Origin: Fragilaria crotonensis
Lineage: Eukaryota; Bacillariophyta; Fragilariophyceae; Fragilariales; Fragilariaceae
Direction of reading: 5' to 3'
DNA: 64,000 bases
Assembly (NCBI GenBank): GCA_022925895.1
Contig: JAKSYS010000005.1
Span: 62,001-126,000 of the forward strand
Shown here: in pieces, positions 52,980-63,400 of the stretch
How positions within the stretch are numbered: the stretch's first letter is position 1
Layout: each line of letters opens with the position of its first letter
Notes under the pieces: model-generated
Database searches by the model: none
What the model saw: the letters and a program-made list of their open reading frames with translations, nothing else
Told to the model about the DNA's origin: nothing
Position numbers and translations under genes: made by a program

Positions 52980-54809
52980 CTAACCATCGACGAGGATGCC
53001 CTTCTCCCATTTTCCTTCCTGTGTTTTTCCATTGGGTAAAAGGCACAGTCCTTCTCCGTGACGTAGTCCATTTAGAAAGCTGCCTGCGAAAAAGGTGCCA
53101 TCGGGTTCTCTTTGTGAACCAAACCCAGTGGGGACCGGAGGATTAACCTGATCCAGAAATTCGGCAGTTCCCAAGTAGACCGAGGCAGAAGGATATGTTA
53201 TGACCCATTCTCCGAACTGAGGCACTCCGTTACACCAATCGCCTTCACAAACACAGCCACACTTAGTAATCAAAGTTCCACGACCGTGCCGTTGATCATC
53301 TCTCATATCACCCTCGTAGCGTCCAGGATAGGGAGATCCATCATCATATCGACAAATACCTTTGCCGTGCTTCCTGTCGTTCAGCCAAGAACCCTTGTAG
53401 ATGGAACATCCATCCGTATCCAGCAGCTCCCCAGTCCCATCTCGCCAACCGTCCCTGAAGGTGCCATTGTAAATTGTGCCATCGTCGTATTGCTCGCATC
53501 CTGTTCCATGTTTAAGCCCGCGATGGAATGTCCCAATGAACACAGAATTGGACAATGCATCTGTAAACTTCGCTGGCCCTTCCATCACACCATCCTCACC
53601 TATCGTTCCGCAGTAAGTTGACTCGTCCAATAGAGTGACTGTGGCATGTGAACTCTCTGTCTTGGATCTTGTTACTCGTATCTTTGTCAATTGACACTCG
53701 CTCTGTCCGTCGGATGCGAGAAGCGCCAGGATGTTATCGACCCATTGACCAGGCTGTTCATGACATAAACCTGAACCACTGCTGTCATCAGACAACGCAT
53801 TAAATCGAAAGTCACTACTAGACGACATGTGCATTAGCCGCTCCATCGCGTCGTCGGCAGCATGACGTCCCAACGATTTAGTCGACCTTTGAACTCCGTC
53901 ATCGTGATGATCAATTTCCGCATGATGTACTGGTAATCCTGAAAGGAACTGACCTGAATGAAGAATAACAGTCTCGGGAGAAATCCCCGATGCTACTCGG
54001 ATCAATGATCCAAAACCATGAGGTCTTCCACATACTGTATCCCCTTTGTAAACAAGGCCCGTCTTCTGGAACTCAATCTTCCATCCAGAACCATCCAGGG
54101 GTCGGCCCTGGACCCATGAACCTTTCATCTCAACGTCATTGAAAAAGAGGGTTCCAACGCCATGTGGAAGATCAAATTGAAACTCCCCGACGTATCGACG
54201 AGAGTCTTTTGGCGACGTAAGACAGCCTTTCCCATGTTTCAGATCAAGTTCCCAATTACCAGAATAACTGCCGCCGTCGCGATACTGTATCGTTCCAAAG
54301 CCACTTTTCCGGCCATGACTGAAGCTGCCATCGTATCGACCTTGTGCCTCGGTTGTAAGAATGCCGTGTCCTTCGTAAAGGTTGTCATGGAATTCCCCTT
54401 CATAAACGGTCTGATCCGACTTTGCGAGCAGCCCTTTTCCATGAAATATCGGATTGTCAAAGTCTCCTCCTCCAAAGTTACCGGTGTAGGTCGATTCCTT
54501 GGTAATCAGGGTACCCATTTCGAAGCAGTTTTGGTGATACGACCCGACAAACTTTTTTGATCCATCCAGTTTGCTGCATACCGCGCCACCTCCATGCCGC
54601 ATACCTCCGACAAAGGGTCCTTCGTAGCGCTCGTTCAGCGCCTTGTCGACGCACTCACCATGAACAATATCTCCAGTGACAGCATCGACTTCGCCGGTAA
54701 AGATTGCACCATTGGACAGGACTTTCTCTTCCACATGCGTTGTGAGAAACACGTCCTTGTCCAGTGAAAGACTACGAAATTGGGTTTCTCCCTCAACGAT
54801 GAATTCCAT
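52980..54809 (-). CDS. MORN-repeat protein
   Basis: A 609-residue protein made largely of MORN repeats, about 14 in number. Examples are YEGPFVGGMRHGGGAVCS, YEGEFHDNLYEGHGILTT, YDGSFSHGRKSGFGTIQY, YSGNWELDLKHGKGCLTS, YNGTFRDGWRDGTGELLD and YKGSWLNDRKHGKGICRY. A non-repeat Ser/His-rich linker lies near residues 290-390 and separates an N-terminal and a C-terminal MORN block. MORN proteins form extended hairpin arrays that bind membranes or organise cortical and basal structures. There is no kinase domain or other catalytic partner in this chain, so a scaffold role is likely. The start is the first ATG. Confidence 0.9.
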   Translation of the reverse strand: MEFIVEGETQFRSLSLDKDVFLTTHVEEKVLSNGAIFTGEVDAVTGDIVHGECVDKALNERYEGPFVGGMRHGGGAVCSKLDGSKKFVGSYHQNCFEMGTLITKESTYTGNFGGGDFDNPIFHGKGLLAKSDQTVYEGEFHDNLYEGHGILTTEAQGRYDGSFSHGRKSGFGTIQYRDGGSYSGNWELDLKHGKGCLTSPKDSRRYVGEFQFDLPHGVGTLFFNDVEMKGSWVQGRPLDGSGWKIEFQKTGLVYKGDTVCGRPHGFGSLIRVASGISPETVILHSGQFLSGLPVHHAEIDHHDDGVQRSTKSLGRHAADDAMERLMHMSSSSDFRFNALSDDSSGSGLCHEQPGQWVDNILALLASDGQSECQLTKIRVTRSKTESSHATVTLLDESTYCGTIGEDGVMEGPAKFTDALSNSVFIGTFHRGLKHGTGCEQYDDGTIYNGTFRDGWRDGTGELLDTDGCSIYKGSWLNDRKHGKGICRYDDGSPYPGRYEGDMRDDQRHGRGTLITKCGCVCEGDWCNGVPQFGEWVITYPSASVYLGTAEFLDQVNPPVPTGFGSQREPDGTFFAGSFLNGLRHGEGLCLLPNGKTQEGKWEKGILVDG

Positions 54810-55958
54810 TTGAAAGTGGGTTTTACTTCTTGCCCCTCTCAGCCACTTTCCTTCAATTAACGGTAATACAGGGAAAAGGTCCCTTTAGTATAATGGAGTA
54901 TGAGTTATGAGGTACTGGAGTATCAGATATGAGATATGAGGTATGGGGTACGAGTGGTGAGTGATGAGTGATGAGTTCAACTCCACCGAAGCGTTCTTAT
55001 CGATTATAAGTCTGCGTACGCTTTCCATTAAGAAAAGCGAGGAATGCCTGTCCCGATTCTGGGTCACTTTGCGTTGATCACTCGATCTGTGTGAGTTCCG
55101 AAAAGTCTCAGACCACGAAACCACAATTTTTGATTGGTCAACGACGGTGACCTCGGACCACCTTTTACATTGTCCAAGAAGTCATCGGCAGAAGTACACA
55201 CTGGGAAAAGCCACAAACCTCGCTGTTCTTTTGCACATTTAATCTTTTCATTACCGTTTTTGAACGTGCGACATGCTCCAATGGATGCGTTGAAGTTACA
55301 CATACCGAAGGGACATCCTGAAAATCTGGTTTATGTTGCGGATATCTACGTCGTAGCCATTACTGGAGTACTGGAGTACCAAACAGTGCTGTGCTTCTGG
55401 ATGTCACACTTTCTGCTCGGCGGTGAAATGCACCAGGTACGTACGATTTCTGCATATGCACACAAAAAATTGGAATATTCGTTTTTCCAAGCCGATCAAG
55501 CTCTAAATAAATCGACTTTGTGAAGTTATTTGCCTTTTCAGACACCTGGTGCCTGAGAATACTGGAGACTGGAGTAATCAGTACTCGTACTTCTACGCCG
55601 GCCTGGAGTATGAAAGCGTACGACAAAAGATTAAAACCGGAGACACAACTCAGCTTGGTATTCGAACAGTATACGACAGTATGCATAATGTAGAACCCCC
55701 TGATCGTGATAGTGGCATACTACGAAATACGAAATACGGGCTCCCGGTTGTACTGTGGACTGTGGACTGGACAATGAACCCCATCTATGTCATACGGTTA
55801 ACTTCTATCTTGAAATCCAACTTCCACGTGACACGTGTTCTTCGCCTGATGTCGTGATGACGTCGGCATTTGAACGGTGCTACTGCAGCTACGGAATACA
55901 GTACTGCATACATCAACGCACGACAGCACGACAGCAATGCCAAGTTCGGCAACACCTG
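54810..55958. other. Intergenic region with a possible Cys-rich coding remnant
   Basis: Mostly GTAC-rich and AT-rich sequence, with repeated TGAGTGATGAGT-type tracts near 54,900-54,980. On the minus strand 55303-55064 a frame begins MCNFNASIGACRTFKNGNEK and has several cysteines. A splice-acceptor-like TTTTCAG lies just upstream of it, but no first exon was found. It may be a relic or a missed exon; I give it little weight. Confidence 0.35.
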
Positions 55959-56220
55959 GAGGTTCCGGAATTTCGGCTCTTTTACCTATAAGTGTCTACT
56001 ACTGGCTACGGATACTAATTCTACAACTTCGTTCGTCACGCCGGACAAATATTCCACGTTCCATCACTTCAAATGTCCGGATCATTAGGTACATCAATCT
56101 CATGACGTGACAAATTTTGAGCTGCAACTAAAGAACTTGAGATTAGACTATGCGACAACGGAATCGACGTTTTATGAAAATCCTACTTAAGGATATTCGA
56201 CATTTGAAGTGTCGGCAGCC

Positions 56221-56290
56221 GTTGTCTCAAGAGCCAATGGCTCAAGAGCCATTGGCTCAAGAGCCGTTGTCTCAAGAGCCAACGGCTGAA
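56221..56290. repeat. Array 1 of 15-bp GGCTCAAGAGCC units
   Basis: About four to five units of the type GGCTCAAGAGCCAATG. Each unit contains the near-palindrome GGCTC-AA-GAGCC. The small frame with repeated Q-E-P-L-A/S residues here is a product of the repeat. Confidence 0.85.
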
Positions 56291-56509
56291 CAACAGCCCC
56301 CCGGCGAAGTCAAACTCAAGAACACACGTTTTGTGTGTGTCATAGAGCTCGTCCTCAAAAGTGCTCGCACTTTATGTCATACCACTAGGAGACGTAACGC
56401 ATACGCATACCATCGACCTTAGATGACCTGTCATTTTTTTCCGTTCCCCGTGTGGCGAGTTCTCATTTAAAGAAAACACGTTCCTCGACTAGTTGGACGA
56501 GGTAAATTG

Positions 56510-56602
56510 GCTCTTGAGCCAGTGGCTCTTGAGCCACTGGCTTAAGAGCCAATGGCTCAAGGAGCCAGTGGCTCAAGAGCCAATGGCTCAAGAGCCAACG
56601 TC
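56510..56602. repeat. Array 2 of GGCTCAAGAGCC units, mixed orientation
   Basis: About six units: the first two in reverse orientation (GGCTCTTGAGCC), the rest forward. The reversed units can pair with array 1 about 280 bp away, and the units within the array can pair with each other. Confidence 0.85.
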
Positions 56603-56847
56603 TTTTTTGAATATCCCTACATAGTACTAGTTCATCCAAGACATTGAATCGATGTCGTACTTGTCATAACAAACGATGTTAACAACAGTTCCAAAATAAA
56701 GCACGGTTTTAATTATAGTGTATCAACAGAAGATATTCTATCATTTTGGAATCGTGGAATTATTTAGATGTTTGTAGAACAAATTTCTGGTAGATAATCT
56801 GCGTAAAAGGTACGAGACACATAAAAGAGCCGAAATTCCGGAACCTC

Positions 56848-57134
56848 CTGGCGGGATTCTCCTCAATTCGCCGCTCTTTCCACCATACCGGTCCCGTGTC
56901 CCGTGATATAGTACGATCCTCCGCGTAGGAGTGTCAGGAACTTGTACCATCGCCATATTATTTAGTACTACTCCCAAAAGGCAGTCGAAGCTGCCAAATG
57001 CCAAATCTTTGAGCAATTGATTCTTGACTCTCCGCCCCTGCCTCGTGTCACTTTTACAATATCCCTTTCTGCAGAGTACAAGTCGCTGATTGTGAGCAAA
57101 GGACGAGAAGAAAGCTTCTTCTATAGTAGCCATC
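56848..57134. promoter_or_regulatory. Promoter region of the acyl-CoA synthetase gene
   Basis: Short region between the inverted-repeat element and the LACS start codon. No core element is recognised. The element therefore sits within about 290 bp of the start and may influence expression. Confidence 0.4.
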
Positions 57135-59532
57135 ATGATTGAGATTCTTCTGTTTCCGGTAAAGGTGCTCCTCATTGTCCTTGACTTGTTCGTAAGTTAC
57201 CCCCGAAAGATCAAAGGACTAGCAAGATACCGCTTGAATAACACTGATACGCGTCATTTTCCTCTCGCATTCAGATCACTTTGATTACCTTCGGATGGAT
57301 CGGTGCCATCAAGTTTGCTTTGACTCCAGAACCCCTCCGAACTGTGCCAGTCGCCGATGACGAGGCACATCGCGTGGATCCTAGATTCAAAGGCAACCTG
57401 GCGTCGACACCGCGCGAAGGCGTCACCACTCTCTACGATTTGGCGAAGGACGCTTTCGTGCGTTACAGTTCTCGTTCGTGCCTCGGAGTTCGAGAATTTT
57501 TGGGTTGGAAGGTTCCTGGCAAAGTGAAGCATTTTGGAGGCGTGCAGTGGAGGACATTCGCTGAAGTCGGTGAGCTTGCTCACAAGTTTGGAGCTGCACT
57601 CCGCAAAGAAAAACTTGTTGCTGCTCCTGACACTACTACGCTCGGCAAGATTAAGACTCCTTGCAGTCTGGCTATTTTTGAGAACACTTGCCCCGAATGG
57701 CTTATAGCCTCGCTAGGAGCTTTCTCTCAGAGTATGATTGTGACAACGATTTATGCGACACTTGGACTAGAGGCTGTTGTTGATGCAATTAACGAGGGAT
57801 CTATCTCTGCTGTGGTTTGCAACAAGTTGCATGTCAAGAAACTCACTGATCGTATCAAGGAAATGCCAACCTTGAAGGTCATCATCTACACCAACGATAT
57901 TGTTGCCCCCGATGACAAGACTGAACTTCCTCCCGCTCCGAAGGGTGTCAAGATTGTGGAATTTCACGAGTTTGCCGAGTCGGGAAACATCGCTGCATTT
58001 CCACCGACTCCGCCAAAGGCAAATACGTGCGCGGTGATCATGTACACATCAGGATCTACTGACAAACCGAAGGGAGTCGTCATTACCCACGGAGTTCTTG
58101 TGGGTGCATGTGCTTCTGCAGAGATCGCTCTAGGAATTCGAAATGGTGAAGACATCTACCTTGGATACTTGCCACTAGCTCATATCTTGGAGTTGATGGC
58201 TGAATTCTGCATGCTATCTCAGGGATGCACTATTTGCTATGCTGATCCGAAGTCTTTGACATCGACTGGTTCTTATCCGATCGGCGCCCTTGAGCAATAC
58301 TCTCCAACACTCATGGCGGCTGTCCCAAAGATCTGGGATGTCATCAAAAAGGGCGTTCAAGCCAAAGTTGCTCTTTCCTCCCCTGTCGCCCGCTTCCTTG
58401 TCGATACCGCGTTTCAGGCTCGAACGTTCGCCATCAACCACGGATATGACACTCCTCTTTTCAAGGCGCTTGTTTTCAAGAAATTTTCAAAGGTGGTTGG
58501 TGGACGCCTTCGCTATGCTCTCTCTGGTGGCGGGCCGCTTAACTCAGAGGTCCAGGAATTCATTCGTGTCTGCTTTGGAATGCCCTTGGTTCAAGGATAT
58601 GTAAGTCGGCAGATGTCTTGTAATGTTGATCTCGGATCCTAGAGAATCCCATCCTAAGTCTGACATTCCCATCGCGCAGGGTTTGACAGAGACTTGCGCT
58701 GGATTGACTATCCAGGCTGTCGAGGATCTCCGGCCTGGAATCGCTGGTGTAGCCATTCCTTCTGTGGAGATCAAGCTGGAATCTACGCCCGATGTCACGG
58801 ACAGGGCTGGTTTACCGTATTCGAGGTACGTCAGTCTGTGTGGAATGTGTGTCCTCTCTCATGTGCACAGCCTAAACTCATTGAGTTTTCCACAGTACTG
58901 ACCGGAAAGATCATGAAGGCAACCCAGTGTTTGGCCGCGGTGAGGTCCTGGTTCGTGGTACCAACATTTCGCTTGGGTACTACCAAATGCCTGACAAGAC
59001 TACAGAGGTTTTCCGCGACGATGGATTCTTCATGACTGGTGATATCGGCCAATTCATGTCGGATGGAAGTCTCCGCATAGTTGACCGAAAGAAGAATCTG
59101 GTGAAGCTGAAGGGGGGTGAATATATTGCGCTTGAGAAAATGGAGATGACGTACGGAAATTCGCCGTTTGTCGATGCTATCGCTGGAGGCATCTGCGTTT
59201 ACGGAGACGGCGACATGGATCGCGCTGTTGCCCTGATGCAGCTCAGCGAGGCATTTACTATGAAGTGGGCGGCGGAGAATGGCGTGAGCGGTGAGTTCAA
59301 TGACGTCAAGGCTTCGAAGCAGCTCCATGATGCTGTTATGATGTCTATGGCAGAGGAGCACAAGAAGGGCGGATTGTACAGCTTGGAGAAGTTGGTGGGC
59401 ATTGCGTTCTTAACGGAGCCATGGACTCCAGAGAACGGCTGCCTGACTGCTGCCAATAAATTGCAGAGACGTGCAGTTATTTCCATGTTTGAGAAGGAAT
59501 TCAACGAAGTCAAGAAAAAGGGAATTTTTTAA
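57135..59532 (+). CDS. LACS: Long-chain acyl-CoA synthetase
   Basis: Activates fatty acids to acyl-CoA with ATP for lipid synthesis or breakdown. Four exons (57135-57191, 57275-58600, 58680-58825, 58896-59532) with introns of 83, 79 and 70 nt give 721 residues in one frame. The short first exon encodes a hydrophobic anchor (MIEILLFPVKVLLIVLDLF), which places the enzyme on a membrane, likely ER. The AMP-binding P-loop YTSGSTDKPKGVV lies near residue 270, LGYLPLAHILEL near 315, YGLTETCAG across the second splice, and the FACS signature TGDIGQFMSDGSLRIVDRKK near 557 with VKLKGGEYIALEKME after it. There is no plastid motif. The length is normal for LACS. Exon 1 was inferred from the splice sites. 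Confidence 0.93.
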
Positions 59533-60451
59533 GGTTATCGGTCAAAGGGCTGGAAGCTATGGGATGTTTCTACGACTATGAAAGCTTATGAAGGTGGTTG
59601 GAGAGAAGTAGTTGCTGGGAAACAGAACTCAGGTTTCTTGAATTGTTCCTTGCAGTGGATCAACTGGATGGATGGCGACAGCGGCACTCGAGTAGTCATT
59701 TCCGTTTGCTTTTGCTTCTGGTTATGGTATACCATACTAACTCGCGATTTTAGCATACTGTTTTACCATGGCGTGGGTTAACAAAGTGCTGAACTGTGTA
59801 TGTTAGTCGCAGTCCAACATAGTATTATTGCTTTTCCGGCGGTTCACCATGACGCTGTTTCGTCAAGGGTTCTCCTCGCAGAGAAATTAGCCGATACTAT
59901 GGAAGTTTCTTGTGTTTTACAGAATAGAATACTGTAATACTGTAGTACTGGAGTACTACGGACTCGGCATCACCGAGTAGCCAAGTCCAAAGTCTGATGT
60001 CGCACGCTGTCGCGCACACACAAACACGAACTGACGATCTGACGATCTGCTGACACCAAGAAAAGAGTTGACAGACTTTTAGTACCGCTCCTACGTATTT
60101 TACTGTTTAGATTACACAGTGCTACGATACACATTAGACTAGTAAACAGTATACGTCGTATCGTTACTGTCGTACGGGAATCATATCCCACTCCAAAATT
60201 GCAACGATCAAACTCATGTCGTTTGTTCCATAAACGACCATTTTCTCGCCCAACGGTCGACCTCGTTTGCTCTCTTCAGACGTACACCCTTTTCAGACGT
60301 GCACCCTTCAGACGTGCACCGTTTCATTTGTGTTCCTGAGTGTTCCTCAGAAACACTCTTCAAACGAAGTTGATCACTCACTTGTGATCAACGATTTTCT
60401 CACAATTTGTCAACAACTGTAAATATATTTAGCCGGCCCGCAATTTTCACA
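59533..60451. other. Intergenic region before the giant open frame
   Basis: About 920 bp holding the LACS 3' UTR and then GTAC motifs (59,930-59,960). At 60,278-60,328 there are three imperfect copies of TTCAGACGTGCACCC, followed by TGTTCCT-type short repeats. A TGA at 60371 closes the giant frame upstream. Confidence 0.5.
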
Positions 60452-63400
60452 ATGTACAATTTTCGTAGCAGCGTAACCGACCATGACGACATTTTACCCG
60501 CCGTCGTCACGGATCGGACCCCCTGTAGCGATAGCCAGTGTACTAGTACCCACTTGGCTACCGACGTCACCGTAGGACTCCACCCACGTCCACATACTGT
60601 AGTGTCACCTACGCGCAACGTAGCACCATCTACTTGCATCGTACCTACAGATACTAGCACAGTTGCTTCGCCTACTAGCACTGTGTCTACGTCTACATGT
60701 ACTGTAGTTACGCCTAGTCATACCGTAGCTCAGTATACCCGTCCAATAGACAACCACGCGTATACCGTCGCGTTTGCTACTAGCACTCCCGCTTCCTCTG
60801 CCGCTAGCGTAGCATCCAGTAGTCCCGAAGCCGTATCACCGGCCAACGTTCGTACTGTAGCGACCGATACCGTCACCGTGACGTCACCACCTGCCTGCGA
60901 CCCCGGTCTGGCGTGCGCCCGATTTAACCATGGTCTGGCCTCCACTCCGCGCTCGCACGCAGAATCTATCATGGTTCACTCGCCTAGAATCAACCGACTT
61001 AGGCAGGCGTCCTCTGCCCTTTTTAACTCTGATACCTTCAGGTTAGTTAGGCTCAGGAATTCAGTTATGCTTCCATCTAAACTGTCAGATCTGAAGCAAC
61101 TGAAAATAACAGAATTTTTCAACAGAGCTCCCCCAGATTCAAAGTGCACACAATTTATTAAGAACTTAGTCAACAGCAGCCCCAGCCCTTTCAGCAGCAA
61201 CATTTCAGCCCCACCCACCATGCCCACCATTTGTTTCAACCTCACCAAAGCCAACAAGAAGTCGAAGAAGAAGGACTCGTCCCCCTTTCTTGCCTCCGAA
61301 ACGGAGCCTCCAGTCGTCATGAGCGCAGATGTCAACATTCCTGCCGCTACGCCCACCCATCCCACCCTCTATCTTACTCGCTCTAAGAGAGCCAAATTGG
61401 GCAACACTAACTCTAACATTAAGCAGAAGCGCTACGTTAAGACTAGCGCCAAGGGCACCAACAAATCCGACATCGATGAAGCGGCCGTCATCGCCGAGGC
61501 CATCGAACGCGCCAACTCCGAGCGCAATCCACCTTCCCGTGCCACCAGAAACCATCCAAAAGCTGCAACTCATCCATACATCCAGGGCATCCTTACTACT
61601 CCGATTGGGCGCAATTATTCTACCAGGGCCACCGAAACCGACGACGACGACAACGATGAAGCGGCTAGCAACGCCGAGGCCATCGACAGCGCGACTGCAG
61701 GGCGCTCAAACACCATTAAAATCAAAGAGGAGTACATTCCAGACTTTCAGGGCACTAACAACTTTTCTCCTGCGCGCAGCAACCAACCCCAGACAGGTTT
61801 ATTCGACGAAAGCGACGTCGACGACGATGACGATGATGACGATTATAGTGTTCGAAGCGACGAAGATCGAAAAATTCCCGCCTCGACCCGCCCAAAATCC
61901 ACAAGGAAGCGCCATTTTGATGACTCTGACGTCCCAGCCTCTTCCCCTGATGTTTCCCCTACGAAAAGAATGCGTTTTCAGACGCAAAAACAGCCTGAGA
62001 TCCGTTATAAAACTCGCCAATATGTTCGTGAAAGTGGAACGCACGAAATCAATTACGTGGGACCTGCGGCGACTCGCACGACAAAAAGCAAAGTCAGAAA
62101 CTCCTCCGGCGCTCCAAGACCTGCAAAAAGAGCTCCCACTTACGAAAATCGGAGCGACCAATCCGGAGATATCGCCGCTCAAAGCGACCCCATGGCGGAC
62201 CCCCATTTCCCAATTTCCGACCACGACCATGATCGTGGTGATTCGCACCATCAGCTCCCAAGAGTACTGGACTTGGGACACATTGGACCCCCTCGCCGAA
62301 CTGCCAATGACATTTCTACGACGATCGTACAGATTTCTTTCAGTACTGCAGCTGCGACATTTGGCAGCCCGTCCGTTCATATTTTTCCCCATAACGCAAA
62401 CGTCATCTTGCGTCCGACCGGTTTTGAAATCCTGCCCACGCCTATTCGTCCGCGCGCGCCAACCCCGCCTTCCGAAATGACTGACGCGTCTGACGACATT
62501 CCAGCTCGTTCCACGACCAACATTTATCGCGATGACGATATGGATGAGGATGATGACGATGATAGTGACGTAGTTAATGCTTCAAGTGTCTTCTCCATTT
62601 ACTGCCCGTGTCCCAAACAATTATGCCTTTCCGTTCGCGATCAGACACTGCCGCCCACCAAAGCACAAAAAGCTCCCGCCGCTGACATTGAAGTTGAAGA
62701 ACCAGGCAACGGCGACAAAAAGGAATCTCAAAAACAACTTGGTGCACCCCCAATGATTCAAAACTCTGCTCCCTACTCAGTCCCTGATTCCTCAGATGAT
62801 GACAGCACAGACACCAGCACATTTATCCCAGATTCCTTCACAGTTAAAACTATGGACTCCCTAACTCTCATGGACAGGATGACAACCAGAAAAGCTACCA
62901 AAAATATAAAAATGACGAAAAATATTCCAAGACCAGCAAGATTGTTACCACCAGCCAAGTCATCCCAGCAACCCAAGCAATTTGCAACTCCCATCAATGT
63001 TGCCAACCCTTTTTATGTTAAGCCTCCCATCAATGCTGCAATCCCATTCACCATTTCAATTGATGATGATGAAACTGAGACCCCTTCAACTCCTTCAAGC
63101 AGAAACAGAACACAACCATCTGGAGACAATTATTTGAAAACCTTCAACACCCCTGGACCCAGGAATCTTGATGCACCACCCTCTCCAGCAATCAGTCTCA
63201 ATTCAGAACTTTTCAGTCCCTTGTTTTCCAATCTGAGCAGCAGCCATGACAGTACCTTTGATTGCCTTTCCACATCAACTGGAATCACAGCATTTCTTGA
63301 ACTATCTGATGATGATGAAACTTTGGAGCTTCCATATCGCCTTGACAAACTGCACATCCCTTGCCCTGAAGACAATGTCTTGGACCCAATCCATCATGTC

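Larger units (their letters stand above)
55959..56847. mobile_element. 0.9-kb inverted-repeat element with CTG target duplication
   Basis: The left end reads GAGGTTCCGGAATTTCGGCT followed by CTTTTA, and its reverse complement closes the element at 56847 (26-bp perfect inverted ends). CTG flanks both sides (55956-55958 and 56848-56850). The ends resemble those of the 80-bp MITEs, which are also flanked by CWG-like triplets. Internally there are two arrays of 15-bp palindromic units and no transposase. It is a nonautonomous element, perhaps mobilised by a PIF/Harbinger-type enzyme (inference from the 3-bp duplication). Confidence 0.8.

Noticed and set aside
56150-56422. Small frame with Q-E-P-L-A repeats
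   Set aside because: The repeat lies in the palindromic DNA array of a nonautonomous element and has no other sign of coding.
61329-62480. 383-residue + strand frame and opposite minus-strand frames
   Set aside because: They overlap the uninterrupted 1,183-codon frame in another phase and have no signal of their own; the longer frame is preferred.
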